Source of the DNA: Streptomyces sp. A0642
GTDB lineage: Bacteria; Actinomycetota; Actinomycetes; Streptomycetales; Streptomycetaceae
Assembly: GCF_004795105.1 (NCBI RefSeq)
Contig: NZ_SSBL01000022.1
Coordinates: 60,622 to 124,621, forward strand
DNA: 64,000 nucleotides
Direction of reading: 5' to 3'
The notes beneath the pieces were generated by a model. The model had not been told where the DNA came from, ran no database searches, and saw only the letters and a list, made by a program, of their open reading frames with translations. Below, piece after piece: positions 9,006 to 17,905 of this stretch (within the stretch, counting starts at the first letter, position 1; each line of letters starts with the position of its first letter). Position numbers and translations under genes: made by a program.

Positions 9006-9273
9006 AACGGCCTCCGTGCAGGGGGGAATTGAACGTGGCGCACAACATGGTCCAGACCAATCAGGTTGTCAAGACCTCTGGCACCCGCCGTCTTCCGTTC
9101 GGAGCAGGCCGGACGAGTGAGCAGCATCCGTCGCACGCGCCGGCGAGGCGGAGCAGGGAGCCGCCGCGGACCCCGGGCGGCCGGCGGTGACAACGCCGCA
9201 GACGTGCGTGCCGGCCCCGCGAACCCGGCATCGAGAGGCCCTGAGGACACCCCGGTCCCGCCCGGCCGCCGGC
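9006..9273. other. Intergenic region, no gene seen
   Basis: 268 bases between the chitinase and a hypothetical gene. The left 70 bases hold the chitinase promoter. In the remainder I see no convincing open frame, tRNA or hairpin. Confidence 0.5.
9044..9072 (-). promoter_or_regulatory. Chitinase promoter with DasR-responsive element
   Basis: On the minus strand TTGACA (9072-9067) is followed after 17 bases by CATGTT (9049-9044), a plausible -35/-10 pair 39 bases upstream of the chitinase start. The spacer and first -10 bases contain TGGTCTGGACCA (9059-9048), which differs at one position from the TGGTCTAGACCA core of Streptomyces chitinase and dre operators. Binding there would block RNA polymerase. 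Confidence 0.72.
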
Positions 9274-9723
9274 TCAGTCCCGCCCGGCCGCCGCGGCTTC
9301 ATGCATCGCCAGCTCCAGCAGCGTGGCGTCGGTCAGCGTGCCGGACCCGTCCGGCGGGATCAGCCAGCGCACCCCGCCGAAGGCGGCCCGTCCCGGGTGG
9401 GGGACGACGATCCAGGTGCCGCGGCCCGCGCCCCGCACCCCCGTCCCCACCCAGCGGGCGACCGTGCCCGGCGGCACGAAGAAGCCCATGCGGGCGTCGC
9501 CGAAGTCGGAGAGGACCGGCCCCGGCCTGTCGATGAGACGGGTGAGCACGTCCAGCGTCGGATAGCCCAGCCGCCCCGGAAGGATCAGCACGTCCCAGCG
9601 CCGCCCTGCGGGCAGGAGCGCGATCCCCCGCGGATCGCGCTCCCACTCCCGCCGGCAGGCGCCGGGATCCGGTGCCGCCGCCGCGAGCCACTCGACCGCC
9701 GCCTTGACCCCCGAGCCCGTCAT
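9274..9723 (-). CDS. Conserved hypothetical protein (149 residues)
   Basis: A small, probably soluble protein beginning MTGSGVKAAVEWLAAAAP. Visible features are a WDVLILPGRLGYPTLDVLTRL segment, then DFGDARMGFFVPPGTVARW and TWIVVPHPG, an alternating strand/turn pattern. The tail LTDATLLELAMHEAAAAGRD is helical. I do not recognise a catalytic motif. The text recalls the small DNA primase/polymerase-like hypothetical proteins of Streptomyces, but that link is weak and only from memory. Strong third-position G/C bias supports it being coding. It has no close operon partner. Confidence 0.65.
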   Translation of the reverse strand: MTGSGVKAAVEWLAAAAPDPGACRREWERDPRGIALLPAGRRWDVLILPGRLGYPTLDVLTRLIDRPGPVLSDFGDARMGFFVPPGTVARWVGTGVRGAGRGTWIVVPHPGRAAFGGVRWLIPPDGSGTLTDATLLELAMHEAAAAGRD

Positions 9724-9847
9724 GGCCGCCTCCGTCCGTTGTGCGCCGGCATCCGGCCGCCGGCGCGTTCACGAGGGAGAGCGAGGTGGAGCCGATCCCT
9801 TACGCGGGTTCGGCCACCCCTCGTCGGTGAGCTGGGTCACACCTCTG

Positions 9848-11263
9848 TCAGCTGTCGAACCCGAGCCCCAGGCGGTCCATCGTCCGCAGCCACAGGTTGC
9901 GGTGGCCGCCGTTGCTGTCGGCGCGGGCCAGTGACCGCTTCGTCAGCTCGATCCCGGCCCAGGCGAAGGGCTCCGGCGGGAACGGCATCGGCTTGGTCCG
10001 CACCATCTCCAGGGCGGTCCGTTCGGACCGCTCGCCCGACAGGAGGTCGAGCATGACGTCCGCGCCGAACCGGGTGGCCCCCACCCCGAGTCCGGTGAAT
10101 CCGGCGGCATAGGCGACCCGGCCCTGGTGGGCCGTACCGAAGAACGCGGAAAAGCGGGAACAGGTGTCGATCGCACCCCCCCAGGCATGACTGAAACGCA
10201 GACCCGTCAATTGCGGGAAACACTCGAAGAACTGTCCGGCGAGTTTCAGGAACGTCTCGGGCCGCTGGTCGAGTCCGGCACTGAGCCGGCCACCGTACGG
10301 ATAGACGGCGTCGTATCCGCCCCACAGAATGCGGTTGTCCGCGGAAAGCCGGAAGTAGTGGAACTGATTGGCGCTGTCCCCCAGTCCCTGCCGGTTCTTC
10401 CAGCCGATCGCGGCGAGCTGGTCCTCGGTCAGCGGCTCGGTCATCAGCGCGTAGTCGTAGACCGGAACAGTGTAGGGACGGACCCGCCTGACGAGCGAGG
10501 GGAAGATGTTCGTGCCCAGGGCGACCCGGCGGGCGAGGACCTTTCCGTACGGGGTGCGGACCGCCATTCCCGTTCCGGTCCGGGCCATCTCCAGCCCGCG
10601 GGTGTGCTCGTAGATCCGCACGCCGAGGTCCAGGCAGGCCTGCTTCAGACCCCAGACGAGCTTGGCCGGATGGAGCATCGCGACCCCGCTCCGGTCCCAG
10701 AGACCGCCCAGGAAGGTCGGTGAGTCGACTTCGGCCCGCAGCGCGTCGCGGTCGAGGAACTCGGCCCCGCCGAAGCCGTGCCGCTCGGCCTCCTGGTGCC
10801 ACTCCCGCAGCTCTTCGAGCTGGTGGGGCTGGGTGGCGACATCGATCTCGCCGGTCCGCTCGAACTCGCATTCGATGGAGTACCGGGCCACCGCCGCCTC
10901 GATGGCGTCGAGGTTGCTGGCGCCCAGCTCCTCCAGCTTCGCGATCTCGGCCGGCCACCGCTCCAGCCCGTTGGGCAGGCCGTGGGTGAGGGAGGCCGCA
11001 CAGAACCCGCCGTTGCGGCCCGAGGCGGCCCAGCCCGTCTCGTGCCCCTCGATCAGTACGACGTCACGTTCCGGTTCGCGCTCCTTGGCGAGCAGCGCGG
11101 TCCACAGCCCGCTGTAGCCGCCGCCGACGACGAGGAGATCGCAATGCTCGTCGCCGGTGAGCGCGGGAAGCGCCTCGGGCCTGCCCGGGTCGTCCAGCCA
11201 GAACGACACCGGCTTGGCGTCGGAGAGTGATCGTGCAGCAGTACGCATGGCAGCTGGGGCCAT
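9848..11263 (-). CDS. FAD-dependent amine oxidoreductase (PuuB-like, polyamine pathway)
   Basis: A 471-residue DAO-family flavoenzyme. The dinucleotide-binding motif DLLVVGGGYSGLWTALLAKE is near residues 42-61, followed by VVLIEGHETGWAASGRNGGF, the usual GRNGG contact of this family. The C-terminal FTGLGVGATRFGADVMLDLL is the second FAD-contact region. It is the last gene of the ald-potD-potA-potB-potC operon, 23 bases after potC. The ATG at 11263 has AAGGAG nine bases upstream. In context it likely oxidises gamma-glutamylputrescine or a polyamine to the aminoaldehyde consumed by the operon's aldehyde dehydrogenase. Glycine or other amino-acid oxidase activity is an alternative. Confidence 0.82.
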   Translation of the reverse strand: MAPAAMRTAARSLSDAKPVSFWLDDPGRPEALPALTGDEHCDLLVVGGGYSGLWTALLAKEREPERDVVLIEGHETGWAASGRNGGFCAASLTHGLPNGLERWPAEIAKLEELGASNLDAIEAAVARYSIECEFERTGEIDVATQPHQLEELREWHQEAERHGFGGAEFLDRDALRAEVDSPTFLGGLWDRSGVAMLHPAKLVWGLKQACLDLGVRIYEHTRGLEMARTGTGMAVRTPYGKVLARRVALGTNIFPSLVRRVRPYTVPVYDYALMTEPLTEDQLAAIGWKNRQGLGDSANQFHYFRLSADNRILWGGYDAVYPYGGRLSAGLDQRPETFLKLAGQFFECFPQLTGLRFSHAWGGAIDTCSRFSAFFGTAHQGRVAYAAGFTGLGVGATRFGADVMLDLLSGERSERTALEMVRTKPMPFPPEPFAWAGIELTKRSLARADSNGGHRNLWLRTMDRLGLGFDS

Positions 11264-11286
11264 GGTTTCCAACTCCTTCGGGGCTT

Positions 11287-12087
11287 TCAGGGTCGTGCGT
11301 TTTTGCGCCGGTTCGCGATCAGCTGGCCGGCGAGAACCACCAGCACCGCGATGATGAACATCGCCGTTCCGATGACGTTGATCTGTACGGGCGTGCCGCG
11401 CTGCGCCGAGCCCCAGACGAACATGGGGAAGGTGACGGTCGAGCCCGCGTTGAAATTGGTGATGATGAAATCGTCGAAGGAGAGCGCGAAGGCGAGCAGC
11501 GCTCCCGCGGCGATTCCGGGTGCGGCGATCGGCAGGGTCACCCGCACGAAGGTCTGCACGGGTCCCGCGTACAGATCGCGGGCCGCCTCCTCCAGCCTCG
11601 GGTCCATCGACATGACGCGCGCCTTGACGGCCGTCACGACGAAGCTGAGGCAGAACATGATGTGCGCGATGAGGATCGTCCAGAAGCCGAGCTGCGCGCC
11701 CATGTTCAGGAACAGGGTGAGCAGCGAGGCCGCCATGACGACCTCGGGCATCGCCATCGGCAGGAAGATCAGGGAGTTGATCGCGCCGCGCGCCCGGAAC
11801 CGGTAGCGGACCAGGGCGAACGCGATCATCGTGCCGAGCACGGTCGCACCGATGGTGGCCCAGACGGCGATCTGCAGGGAGAGCGACAGGGAGCCGCACA
11901 TGTCGGCGACTCCGCAGGGGTCCTTCCACGCCTCCAGCGAGAAGCGCTGCCAGGAGTAGTTGAAGCGCCCGTTGGGCTTGTTGAAGGAGAACACCATCAC
12001 GACGATGTTCGGAAGGATCATGTAGGCGAGGGTCAGCAGACCCGCGATGACGACCAGATGGCGTCGCAGCCGGCGCAGTACGGGCAT
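11287..12087 (-). CDS. potC: Spermidine/putrescine ABC transporter permease PotC
   Basis: A 266-residue inner-membrane permease with about six hydrophobic segments, starting LVVIAGLLTLAYMILPNIVVM. The EAA loop that contacts the ATPase is EEAARDLYAGPVQTFVRVTLP, about residues 163-183. The C-terminus ends in a basic tail NRRKNARP. Its ATG overlaps the potB stop by one base (TGATG), indicating translational coupling. It pairs with PotB to form the channel fed by PotD and energised by PotA. Length is normal for the family. Confidence 0.92.
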   Translation of the reverse strand: MPVLRRLRRHLVVIAGLLTLAYMILPNIVVMVFSFNKPNGRFNYSWQRFSLEAWKDPCGVADMCGSLSLSLQIAVWATIGATVLGTMIAFALVRYRFRARGAINSLIFLPMAMPEVVMAASLLTLFLNMGAQLGFWTILIAHIMFCLSFVVTAVKARVMSMDPRLEEAARDLYAGPVQTFVRVTLPIAAPGIAAGALLAFALSFDDFIITNFNAGSTVTFPMFVWGSAQRGTPVQINVIGTAMFIIAVLVVLAGQLIANRRKNARP

Positions 12088-13013
12088 CAGACCAGGTCCT
12101 CCGTCCCGGAGCGGCGAATGTAGACGGTGACCATGATCAGGACGACCGCCATGAGGATGAACGAGAGCGCGGCCGCCGTCGGATAGTCGAGGACGCGCAG
12201 GAACTGGGTCTGGATGACGCTGCCGACCATCTTGGTGTCGGTGGAGCCGAGGAGTTCCGCGTTGACGTAGTCGCCGCTCGCCGGGATGAAGGTCAGCAGC
12301 GTCCCGGAGACGACGCCCGGCATGGACAGCGGGAACGTCACCTTGCGGAAGGTCGTGGCGGGGGTGGCGTACAGGTCCCCCGCGGCCTCGTGCAGCCGGC
12401 CGTCGATCCGCTCCAGCGAGGTGTAGAGCGGAAGGATCATGAACGGCAGGAAGTTGTACGTGAGACCGCAGACCACGGCCATCGGCGTGGCCAGCACCCG
12501 GTTGTCCTCGGTCCAGCCGAGCCAGCTGGTGACGTCCAGGACGTGCAGCGTGTTCAGTACGTCGACGACCGCGCCGCCGTCCGCGAGGATCGTCTTCCAG
12601 GCGAGCGTACGGATCAGGAAGCTGGTGAAGAACGGGGCGATGACCAGCACCAGGACCAGGTTGCGCCAGCGGCCGGCCTTGAACGCGATGAGGTAGGCGA
12701 GCGGGTAGCCGAGGAGCAGGCACAGGAGCGTCGCGGTGCCCGCGTAGAGCAGGGACCGGATGAACTGCGGGTAGTAGTCGGTCAGCGCGTCCCAGTAGGT
12801 CTGGAAGTGCCAGGTGACCTCGAAGCCCTTCTCCAGGGATCCCGTCTGCACGGAGGTCGAGGCCTGGTAGACCATCGGCAGCGCGAAGAAGACGATGAGC
12901 CACAGGATGCCCGGCAGCAGCAGCCAGTACGGGACGAGGCGCTTGCGGGTGGCGGGCTTGCGCGCTTCCGGGGCGGTGACGGAGGCCGGGGGCGCCTCCT
13001 CGGTGAGTGTCAC
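12087..13013 (-). CDS. potB: Spermidine/putrescine ABC transporter permease PotB
   Basis: A 308-residue permease with a 35-residue charged N-terminus (TLTEEAPPASVTAPEARKP), a first membrane segment YWLLLPGILWLIVFFALPM and five more. The EAA-type coupling loop LHEAAGDLYATPATTFRKV lies in the second half. The GTG start at 13013 shares GTGA with the potA stop (four-base overlap), and its own stop overlaps the potC start. The potA-B-C genes are therefore one translationally coupled block. Confidence 0.92.
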   Translation of the reverse strand: MTLTEEAPPASVTAPEARKPATRKRLVPYWLLLPGILWLIVFFALPMVYQASTSVQTGSLEKGFEVTWHFQTYWDALTDYYPQFIRSLLYAGTATLLCLLLGYPLAYLIAFKAGRWRNLVLVLVIAPFFTSFLIRTLAWKTILADGGAVVDVLNTLHVLDVTSWLGWTEDNRVLATPMAVVCGLTYNFLPFMILPLYTSLERIDGRLHEAAGDLYATPATTFRKVTFPLSMPGVVSGTLLTFIPASGDYVNAELLGSTDTKMVGSVIQTQFLRVLDYPTAAALSFILMAVVLIMVTVYIRRSGTEDLV

Positions 13014-14158
13014 GCGGCGTCCTCCACCGTCTCCACACCGGCGTCGATGTCCTGGGCGGCGTCGAGGCCGAAGGTGTGCGCCGGATTCCAGTGCAGGACG
13101 ACCTCGGCTCCGTGGGTGAGCCCCGCGCGCCTCTCGACGTTCTGCTCGTAGACCTGGAGGGAGGTGCCGGCCGGGCTCTCCACCACGTACTGCGTGGAGA
13201 CCCCGATGAAGCTGGAGTCGACGATCCGGCCGGTGACCCGGTTGCGGCCCTCCGCTATCGCGTCCGCCTCGTCGCGGTGCGCGAGCGAGATCTTCTCGGG
13301 GCGGATGCCGAGCAGCACCCTGCCGCCGTTGACGGCCGGCGCCTGACAGCGGTCCGTGGGCAGCCGCAGCTTGCCGCCGCCGGCCGCCACGACGATGTCC
13401 GTGCCGGTGGAGACGACTTCGCCCTCGATGAGGTTGGAGGTCCCGAGGAAGTTGGCGACGAAGGTGGTCCGCGGGTTCTCGTACAGGTCGGCGGGGTCGC
13501 CGAGCTGCTCGACCCGGCCCGCGTTCATCACCGCGACGGTGTCGGCCATCGTCATGGCCTCTTCCTGGTCGTGGGTGACATGGATGAACGTGATGCCGAC
13601 CTCGGTCTGGATGCGCTTGAGCTCGAGCTGCATCTGGCGGCGCAGCTTGAGGTCGAGGGCGCCGAGCGGTTCGTCGAGCAGCAGCACCTGCGGGTGGTTG
13701 ATCAGGGCGCGGGCGACCGCGACGCGCTGTTGCTGGCCGCCTGAGAGCTGGTGGGGCTTGCGCTTGGCGAAGTCGCCGAGCTGGACGAGGTCCAGCATGT
13801 CGTCGACCTGCTTCTTGACCGACTTGATGCCGCGGCGGCGGAGCCCGAAGGCGATGTTCTCCGTGATGTCGAGGTGCGGGAACAGCGCGTAGCTCTGGAA
13901 GACGGTGTTGACGGGCCGCTTGTACGGGGGGAGGTCGGTGATGTCCCGGCCCCCGAGCGCGATCGTGCCGGTGGTGGCCTCCTCCAGGCCCGCGATCATC
14001 CGCAGGGTGGTGGTCTTGCCGCAGCCGGACGCGCCGAGCAGCGCGAAGAAGGATCCCTGCGGGACGGTCAGATCGAGCGGTTGGACGGCCGCGAAGGAGC
14101 CGTACGTCTTGCTGATCCCGGTGAGGCGGACGTCGCCGCCTGTCTGCTGCTGTGTCAT
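13010..14158 (-). CDS. potA: Spermidine/putrescine ABC transporter ATP-binding protein PotA
   Basis: A 382-residue ATPase. Walker A GASGCGKTT is at about 42-50, the Q-loop is in NTVFQSYALFPHLD, the signature is LSGGQQQRVAVARAL, Walker B is VLLLDEPLGALD, and the switch His is in HVTHDQEEAMT. The C-terminal TOBE regulatory domain starts near residue 245 (TSNLIEGEVVS) and includes VLLGIRPEKISL. It powers the PotBC channel in polyamine uptake. It starts 63 bases after the potD stop. All catalytic motifs are intact and the length is typical. Confidence 0.94.
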   Translation of the reverse strand: MTQQQTGGDVRLTGISKTYGSFAAVQPLDLTVPQGSFFALLGASGCGKTTTLRMIAGLEEATTGTIALGGRDITDLPPYKRPVNTVFQSYALFPHLDITENIAFGLRRRGIKSVKKQVDDMLDLVQLGDFAKRKPHQLSGGQQQRVAVARALINHPQVLLLDEPLGALDLKLRRQMQLELKRIQTEVGITFIHVTHDQEEAMTMADTVAVMNAGRVEQLGDPADLYENPRTTFVANFLGTSNLIEGEVVSTGTDIVVAAGGGKLRLPTDRCQAPAVNGGRVLLGIRPEKISLAHRDEADAIAEGRNRVTGRIVDSSFIGVSTQYVVESPAGTSLQVYEQNVERRAGLTHGAEVVLHWNPAHTFGLDAAQDIDAGVETVEDAA

Positions 14159-14221
14159 GGATCGCAGTCCCAGTGGTGTCAGGGGAAGATCGGGGGAGGT
14201 CGGAGGAGGCGGTGCGTGGCG

Positions 14222-15472
14222 TCAGGCGCCGATGAGCTTGGCGAACTTCTCCTCGTAAGCCGTCTCTTCCTCGGCGGTGAGGGAGCGGAAGGCGTGCGAC
14301 TTCGCGGCCATGGCCTTGTCGGGGAGGATCAGCGTGTTGGCGGCCATCGCCTCGTCGATCCTGGCGAGCTCGTCGCGGACCCCCTCGACCGGGCAGACGT
14401 AGTTGATGTACGCGGCGAGCTGGGCGGCGACCGGGGGCTCGTAGTAGTAGTCCATGAGCTTCTCGGCGTTGGTCTTGTGCCGGGCCTTGGCCGGGACCAG
14501 CATGTTGTCGCTGGAGGTGATGTATCCGGCGGCCGGGATGGCGAACTTGATGTGCGGGTTTCCGGCCTGGAGCTGGATGATGTCGCCCGCCCAGGCGACG
14601 CAGGCGGCGATGTCGCCCTTGTCGAGGTCGGCGGTGTAGTCGTTGCCGGTGAAGCGGCGTATCTGGTTCTTGTCGACGCCCTTCTGGAGCCGGCCGATCG
14701 CCGCGTCGTAGTCGGCGTCGGTGAACTTCCCCGGGTCCTTGCCCATGTCGAGCAGCGTCATGCCGACGGAGTCGCGCATCTCGGAGAGGAAGCCGACCCG
14801 GCCCTTGAGCGTGGGGTCGTCGAGCAGCTGCGTCACGGAGTCGACCTTGCGGCCGCCGGTCGCCTTCGAGTTGTACGCGATGACGGTCGGGATGCCCGTC
14901 CACGGATAGGAGTAGGCGCGGCCCGGGTCCCAGTCGGGGGTGCGGAACTGGGGCGAGAGGTTGGCGAAGGCGTGCGGCAGGTGCGCCGGGTCCAGCTTCT
15001 GGGCCCAGCCGAGCCGGATGATGCGGGCGGCCAGCCAGTCGGTGACGATGATCAGGTCGCGTCCGGTGTCCTGGCCGGCCGCGAGCTGCGGTTTGATCTT
15101 CCCGAAGAACTCGACGTTGTCGTTGATGTCCTCGGTGTACTTCACCTTGATCCCGGTGCGTTCGGTGAACGCTTCCAGGGTGGGCCGGTGCTTCTCGTCC
15201 TCGCTGACGTCCATGTACTCGGTCCAGTTGGAGAAGTTGATCTGCTTCTCCTTGGCCGAGTGGTCGTCCGAGGCCGCCGCCGCGTCGCCCTCACGCTGGG
15301 CGGGCGGGATGCCGCACGCGCTCAGCGTCCCCAGTCCGCCGATCGCGAGCGCGCCCATGCCTGAGGCGCGCAGCAGCGATCGGCGGGTGAGGGCTCCCCT
15401 GCCGTTGGTCAGACTCCGGCGCATCGCGGCCAGCTGGGCCGCCGAGAGACGCTCGGGCTCGTACTGCTCCAT
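14222..15472 (-). CDS. potD: Polyamine-binding lipoprotein PotD (first copy), Tat-exported
   Basis: A 416-residue periplasmic-type binding protein. A Tat signal TRRSLLR has Arg30-Arg31, followed by a hydrophobic stretch and lipobox LSAC with Cys53 as the lipidation site. The mature part shows PotD-like segments INFSNWTEYMDV, YTEDINDNVEFFGKI, RDLIIVTDWLAARIIRLGW and DYYYEPPVAAQLAAYINYVCPV. It would capture extracellular polyamine for PotABC. Start ATG 15472 has AAAGGG ten bases upstream. A second PotD is encoded at 22407-23570; the two share the INDN-EFFGKI and YYYEP segments, so they are paralogues. Confidence 0.92.
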   Translation of the reverse strand: MEQYEPERLSAAQLAAMRRSLTNGRGALTRRSLLRASGMGALAIGGLGTLSACGIPPAQREGDAAAASDDHSAKEKQINFSNWTEYMDVSEDEKHRPTLEAFTERTGIKVKYTEDINDNVEFFGKIKPQLAAGQDTGRDLIIVTDWLAARIIRLGWAQKLDPAHLPHAFANLSPQFRTPDWDPGRAYSYPWTGIPTVIAYNSKATGGRKVDSVTQLLDDPTLKGRVGFLSEMRDSVGMTLLDMGKDPGKFTDADYDAAIGRLQKGVDKNQIRRFTGNDYTADLDKGDIAACVAWAGDIIQLQAGNPHIKFAIPAAGYITSSDNMLVPAKARHKTNAEKLMDYYYEPPVAAQLAAYINYVCPVEGVRDELARIDEAMAANTLILPDKAMAAKSHAFRSLTAEEETAYEEKFAKLIGA

Positions 15473-15516
15473 ACGCGTTGCCCTTTCGGGTGGGTGTGCC
15501 GGCCGGACCGGCAGGG

Positions 15517-17031
15517 TTATCGGTCCCCGAAGATCGTGCGGTGCCAGTCCTTCCGGGCCACCGCGGTGTTGTCGTACATGACGTGCTTGACCTGCGTGTA
15601 CTCCTCGAAGGAGTACGACGACATGTCCTTTCCGAAGCCGCTGGCCTTGTATCCGCCGTGCGGCATCTCGCTGATGATCGGAATGTGGTCGTTGATCCAC
15701 ACGCAGCCGGCCTTGATCTCGCGGGTGGCGCGGCCCGCGCGGTAGAGGTCGCGGGTCCAGGCGGAGGCGGCGAGTCCGTAGGGGGTGTCGTTGGCCAGGG
15801 CGATGCCCTCGTCGTCGGTGTCGAAGGGCAGCACGACGAGGACCGGGCCGAAGATCTCGGACTGGACGATCTCGCTATCCTGTGCGGCCCCGGTGACCAG
15901 GGTCGGCCGGTAGTAGGCGCCGTCCGCCAGTGCGCCGCCGGGGGCCTCGCCGCCGGTGACGACGGTGGCGTAGGCGCGGGCGCGCTCGACGAACCCGGCG
16001 ACCCGGTCGCGCTGGGCGTGGCTGATCAGCGGGCCCAGGTCGGTCTTCGGGTCGAACGGGTCGCCGAGCCGGACGGTCTCCATCAGGGCGGCGACGCCCT
16101 GGACGAAGGCGTCGTGGAGCGGGCGCTGGACATAGGCCCGGGTGGCGGCGGTGCAGTCCTGGCCGGTGTTGATGAGGGACGCGGCGACGGCTCCGTGGAC
16201 CGCGGCCTCCAGATCGGCGTCGTCGAAGACCACGAACGGGGCCTTGCCGCCGAGTTCGAGGTGGAGGCGCTTGACGGTGGAGGTGGCGATCTCCGCGACC
16301 CGCTTGCCTACCGCGGTGGAACCGGTGAACGAGGTCATCACGACGTCCGGGTGTCCGACGAGGTGCTCGCCGGCGTCCTGGCCGGCGCCGGTGACGATGT
16401 TGATCACACCGTCCGGGATGCCGGCCTCGGTGGCCGCCTGGGCGAACATCAGGGAGGTCAGCGGGGTGATCTCGGCGGGCTTGAGCACGATGGTGTTCCC
16501 GGCGGCGATGGCCGGGAGGATTTTCCAGGCCGCCATCTGGAGCGGATAGTTCCAGGGGGCGATGGAACCGATGACCCCGATCGCCTCACGGCGTACGTAC
16601 GAGGTGTGGTCGCCGTCGTACTCGGCGGCGGACTTGCCCTCCAGGTGCCGGGCCGCGCCGGCAAAGAAGGAGGTGTTGTCGACGGTGCCCGGGACGTCGA
16701 ACCCGGTGGAGAGCTTGACCGGCTTGCCGCACTGGAGGGACTCCGCGTACGCGAAGTCGTCCGCCTGCTCGGCGAGGACGGCGGCGAAGCGGTGCATGGC
16801 CTCGGACCGCTCGGCAGGGGTGGCTCCGGACCAGCCGGGGAACGCCTCGCGGGCGGCGGCGACCGCCGCGTCCACGTCGGCGGTGCCGGCCAGCTCGTAG
16901 GTGTGGACGGTGTCGCCGGTGGCCGGATTCACCACGTCGTGGGTGCGTCCCGAAGTGCCGGGCCGCAGTCCTCCGCCGATGTACTGCGCGCCGTCCGCGA
17001 AACGGTCCTGGACCTGGAAGCTGTTGCCCAT
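15517..17031 (-). CDS. Aminobutyraldehyde dehydrogenase (PuuC/PatD-like), polyamine catabolism
   Basis: A 504-residue aldehyde dehydrogenase. Visible motifs are APWNYPLQMAAWKILPAIAAGN (NAD-binding entry), FTGSTAVGKRV, the general-base Glu in HLELGGKAPFVVF, and NTGQDCTAATR with the nucleophilic Cys at about residue 293. It is first in the operon with potD, potA, potB, potC and the flavin oxidase. It most likely oxidises 4-aminobutyraldehyde (or its gamma-glutamyl form) to GABA, which GabT then uses. The ATG at 17031 is preceded by GGAGGAG with six-base spacing; an immediately upstream GTG is too close to that site. A paralogue lies at 23781-25220. Confidence 0.9.
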   Translation of the reverse strand: MGNSFQVQDRFADGAQYIGGGLRPGTSGRTHDVVNPATGDTVHTYELAGTADVDAAVAAAREAFPGWSGATPAERSEAMHRFAAVLAEQADDFAYAESLQCGKPVKLSTGFDVPGTVDNTSFFAGAARHLEGKSAAEYDGDHTSYVRREAIGVIGSIAPWNYPLQMAAWKILPAIAAGNTIVLKPAEITPLTSLMFAQAATEAGIPDGVINIVTGAGQDAGEHLVGHPDVVMTSFTGSTAVGKRVAEIATSTVKRLHLELGGKAPFVVFDDADLEAAVHGAVAASLINTGQDCTAATRAYVQRPLHDAFVQGVAALMETVRLGDPFDPKTDLGPLISHAQRDRVAGFVERARAYATVVTGGEAPGGALADGAYYRPTLVTGAAQDSEIVQSEIFGPVLVVLPFDTDDEGIALANDTPYGLAASAWTRDLYRAGRATREIKAGCVWINDHIPIISEMPHGGYKASGFGKDMSSYSFEEYTQVKHVMYDNTAVARKDWHRTIFGDR

Positions 17032-17236
17032 CACGCTCTCCTCCGCCGCTGCCCCGAGAGGGAGGGCGGCGTAGCTCCTGCTGGATTTGAGTGCCGATCC
17101 TGACAGAGGAGGCGGAGCCCAACAAGTGATTCCGTTGTTGCCTTTTGGTTACGCGACGGAATCTGTCGACCATGTGTCGCGTCGATGCGGAATTACCGGT
17201 ACGGAGTGTCAGTGGCGGATGCCAGACTCGGGTGCC

Positions 17237-17815
17237 ATGGAACACATGGGGGATGTCCGGGACGTCAGCGCGCTCGTATCGCGGGCGGGCCGGGGCGACA
17301 CGGTGAAGTACCTGCTGTTCTGGGGGCACCGGCCGCGCCCGGACGGCCGGATCGGCGCGAGCTGTCTCAGCCAGTGGTGGCCGTCGCCGTTCACGGCGGA
17401 CGGGGTGACGTACGCGTCGGCCGAGCACTGGATGATGGCCGGCAAGGCGAGGCTGTTCGGGGGCGCGGAGGCCGAGGAGCAGGCCGTGGCGGCGAAGAGT
17501 CCGGCCGCCGCGAAGAAGGTGGGCCGGCTCGTCCGCGGTTTCGACGACACCGTCTGGGAGCGCGAGCGGTACGGGCTGGTGGTGGCGGGCAGCGTCCACA
17601 AGTTCGCTCAGAACCCCGAGCTGGGCGGCTTCCTGCTGGGGACGGGCGACCGCGTGCTGGTCGAGGCGAGCCCGATGGACCGGATCTGGGGCATCGGACT
17701 GGCGGCGGACGATCCGCGTGCGCAGGACCCGGCGGCATGGCGTGGCCTGAATCTGCTGGGGTTCGCGCTCATGGAGGCGCGGGCCGTGCTGAGGGACGGG
17801 GCGGACGGTATATGA
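17237..17815 (+). CDS. NADAR-family protein (YbiA-like)
   Basis: A 192-residue soluble protein with the NADAR (DUF1768) fold. The signatures are VKYLLFWGHRP, LSQWWPSPFTADGVTYASAEHWMMAGKA (the SxW.PSPF and AEHWMM block), then PMDRIWGIGLA and WRGLNLLGFALMEAR at the C-terminus. Characterised relatives act as N-glycosidases on riboflavin intermediates or remove ADP-ribose from guanine; which applies here is not decidable from sequence. It diverges from the polyamine operon and no DarT-type toxin is adjacent. Starts at 17237 and 17219 are both possible and neither has a strong Shine-Dalgarno. Confidence 0.85.
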   Translation: MEHMGDVRDVSALVSRAGRGDTVKYLLFWGHRPRPDGRIGASCLSQWWPSPFTADGVTYASAEHWMMAGKARLFGGAEAEEQAVAAKSPAAAKKVGRLVRGFDDTVWERERYGLVVAGSVHKFAQNPELGGFLLGTGDRVLVEASPMDRIWGIGLAADDPRAQDPAAWRGLNLLGFALMEARAVLRDGADGI

Positions 17816-17818
17816 AAC

Positions 17819-17860
17819 GGGCCCGCGGGCCGTGGGGTGCGCCCCACGGCCCGCGGGCCC
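17819..17860. terminator. Bidirectional terminator hairpin
   Basis: Perfect 19-base inverted repeat (17819-17837 with 17842-17860) around a TGCG loop, four bases after the NADAR stop and 45 bases before the end of the convergent DUF4190 gene. There is no U-tract, as is common in Streptomyces. Confidence 0.85.
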
Positions 17861-17905
17861 GGCTCCCGTCCGCCTATCGGGCCGTGCCCGGGGCGGACGG
17901 GGTGG

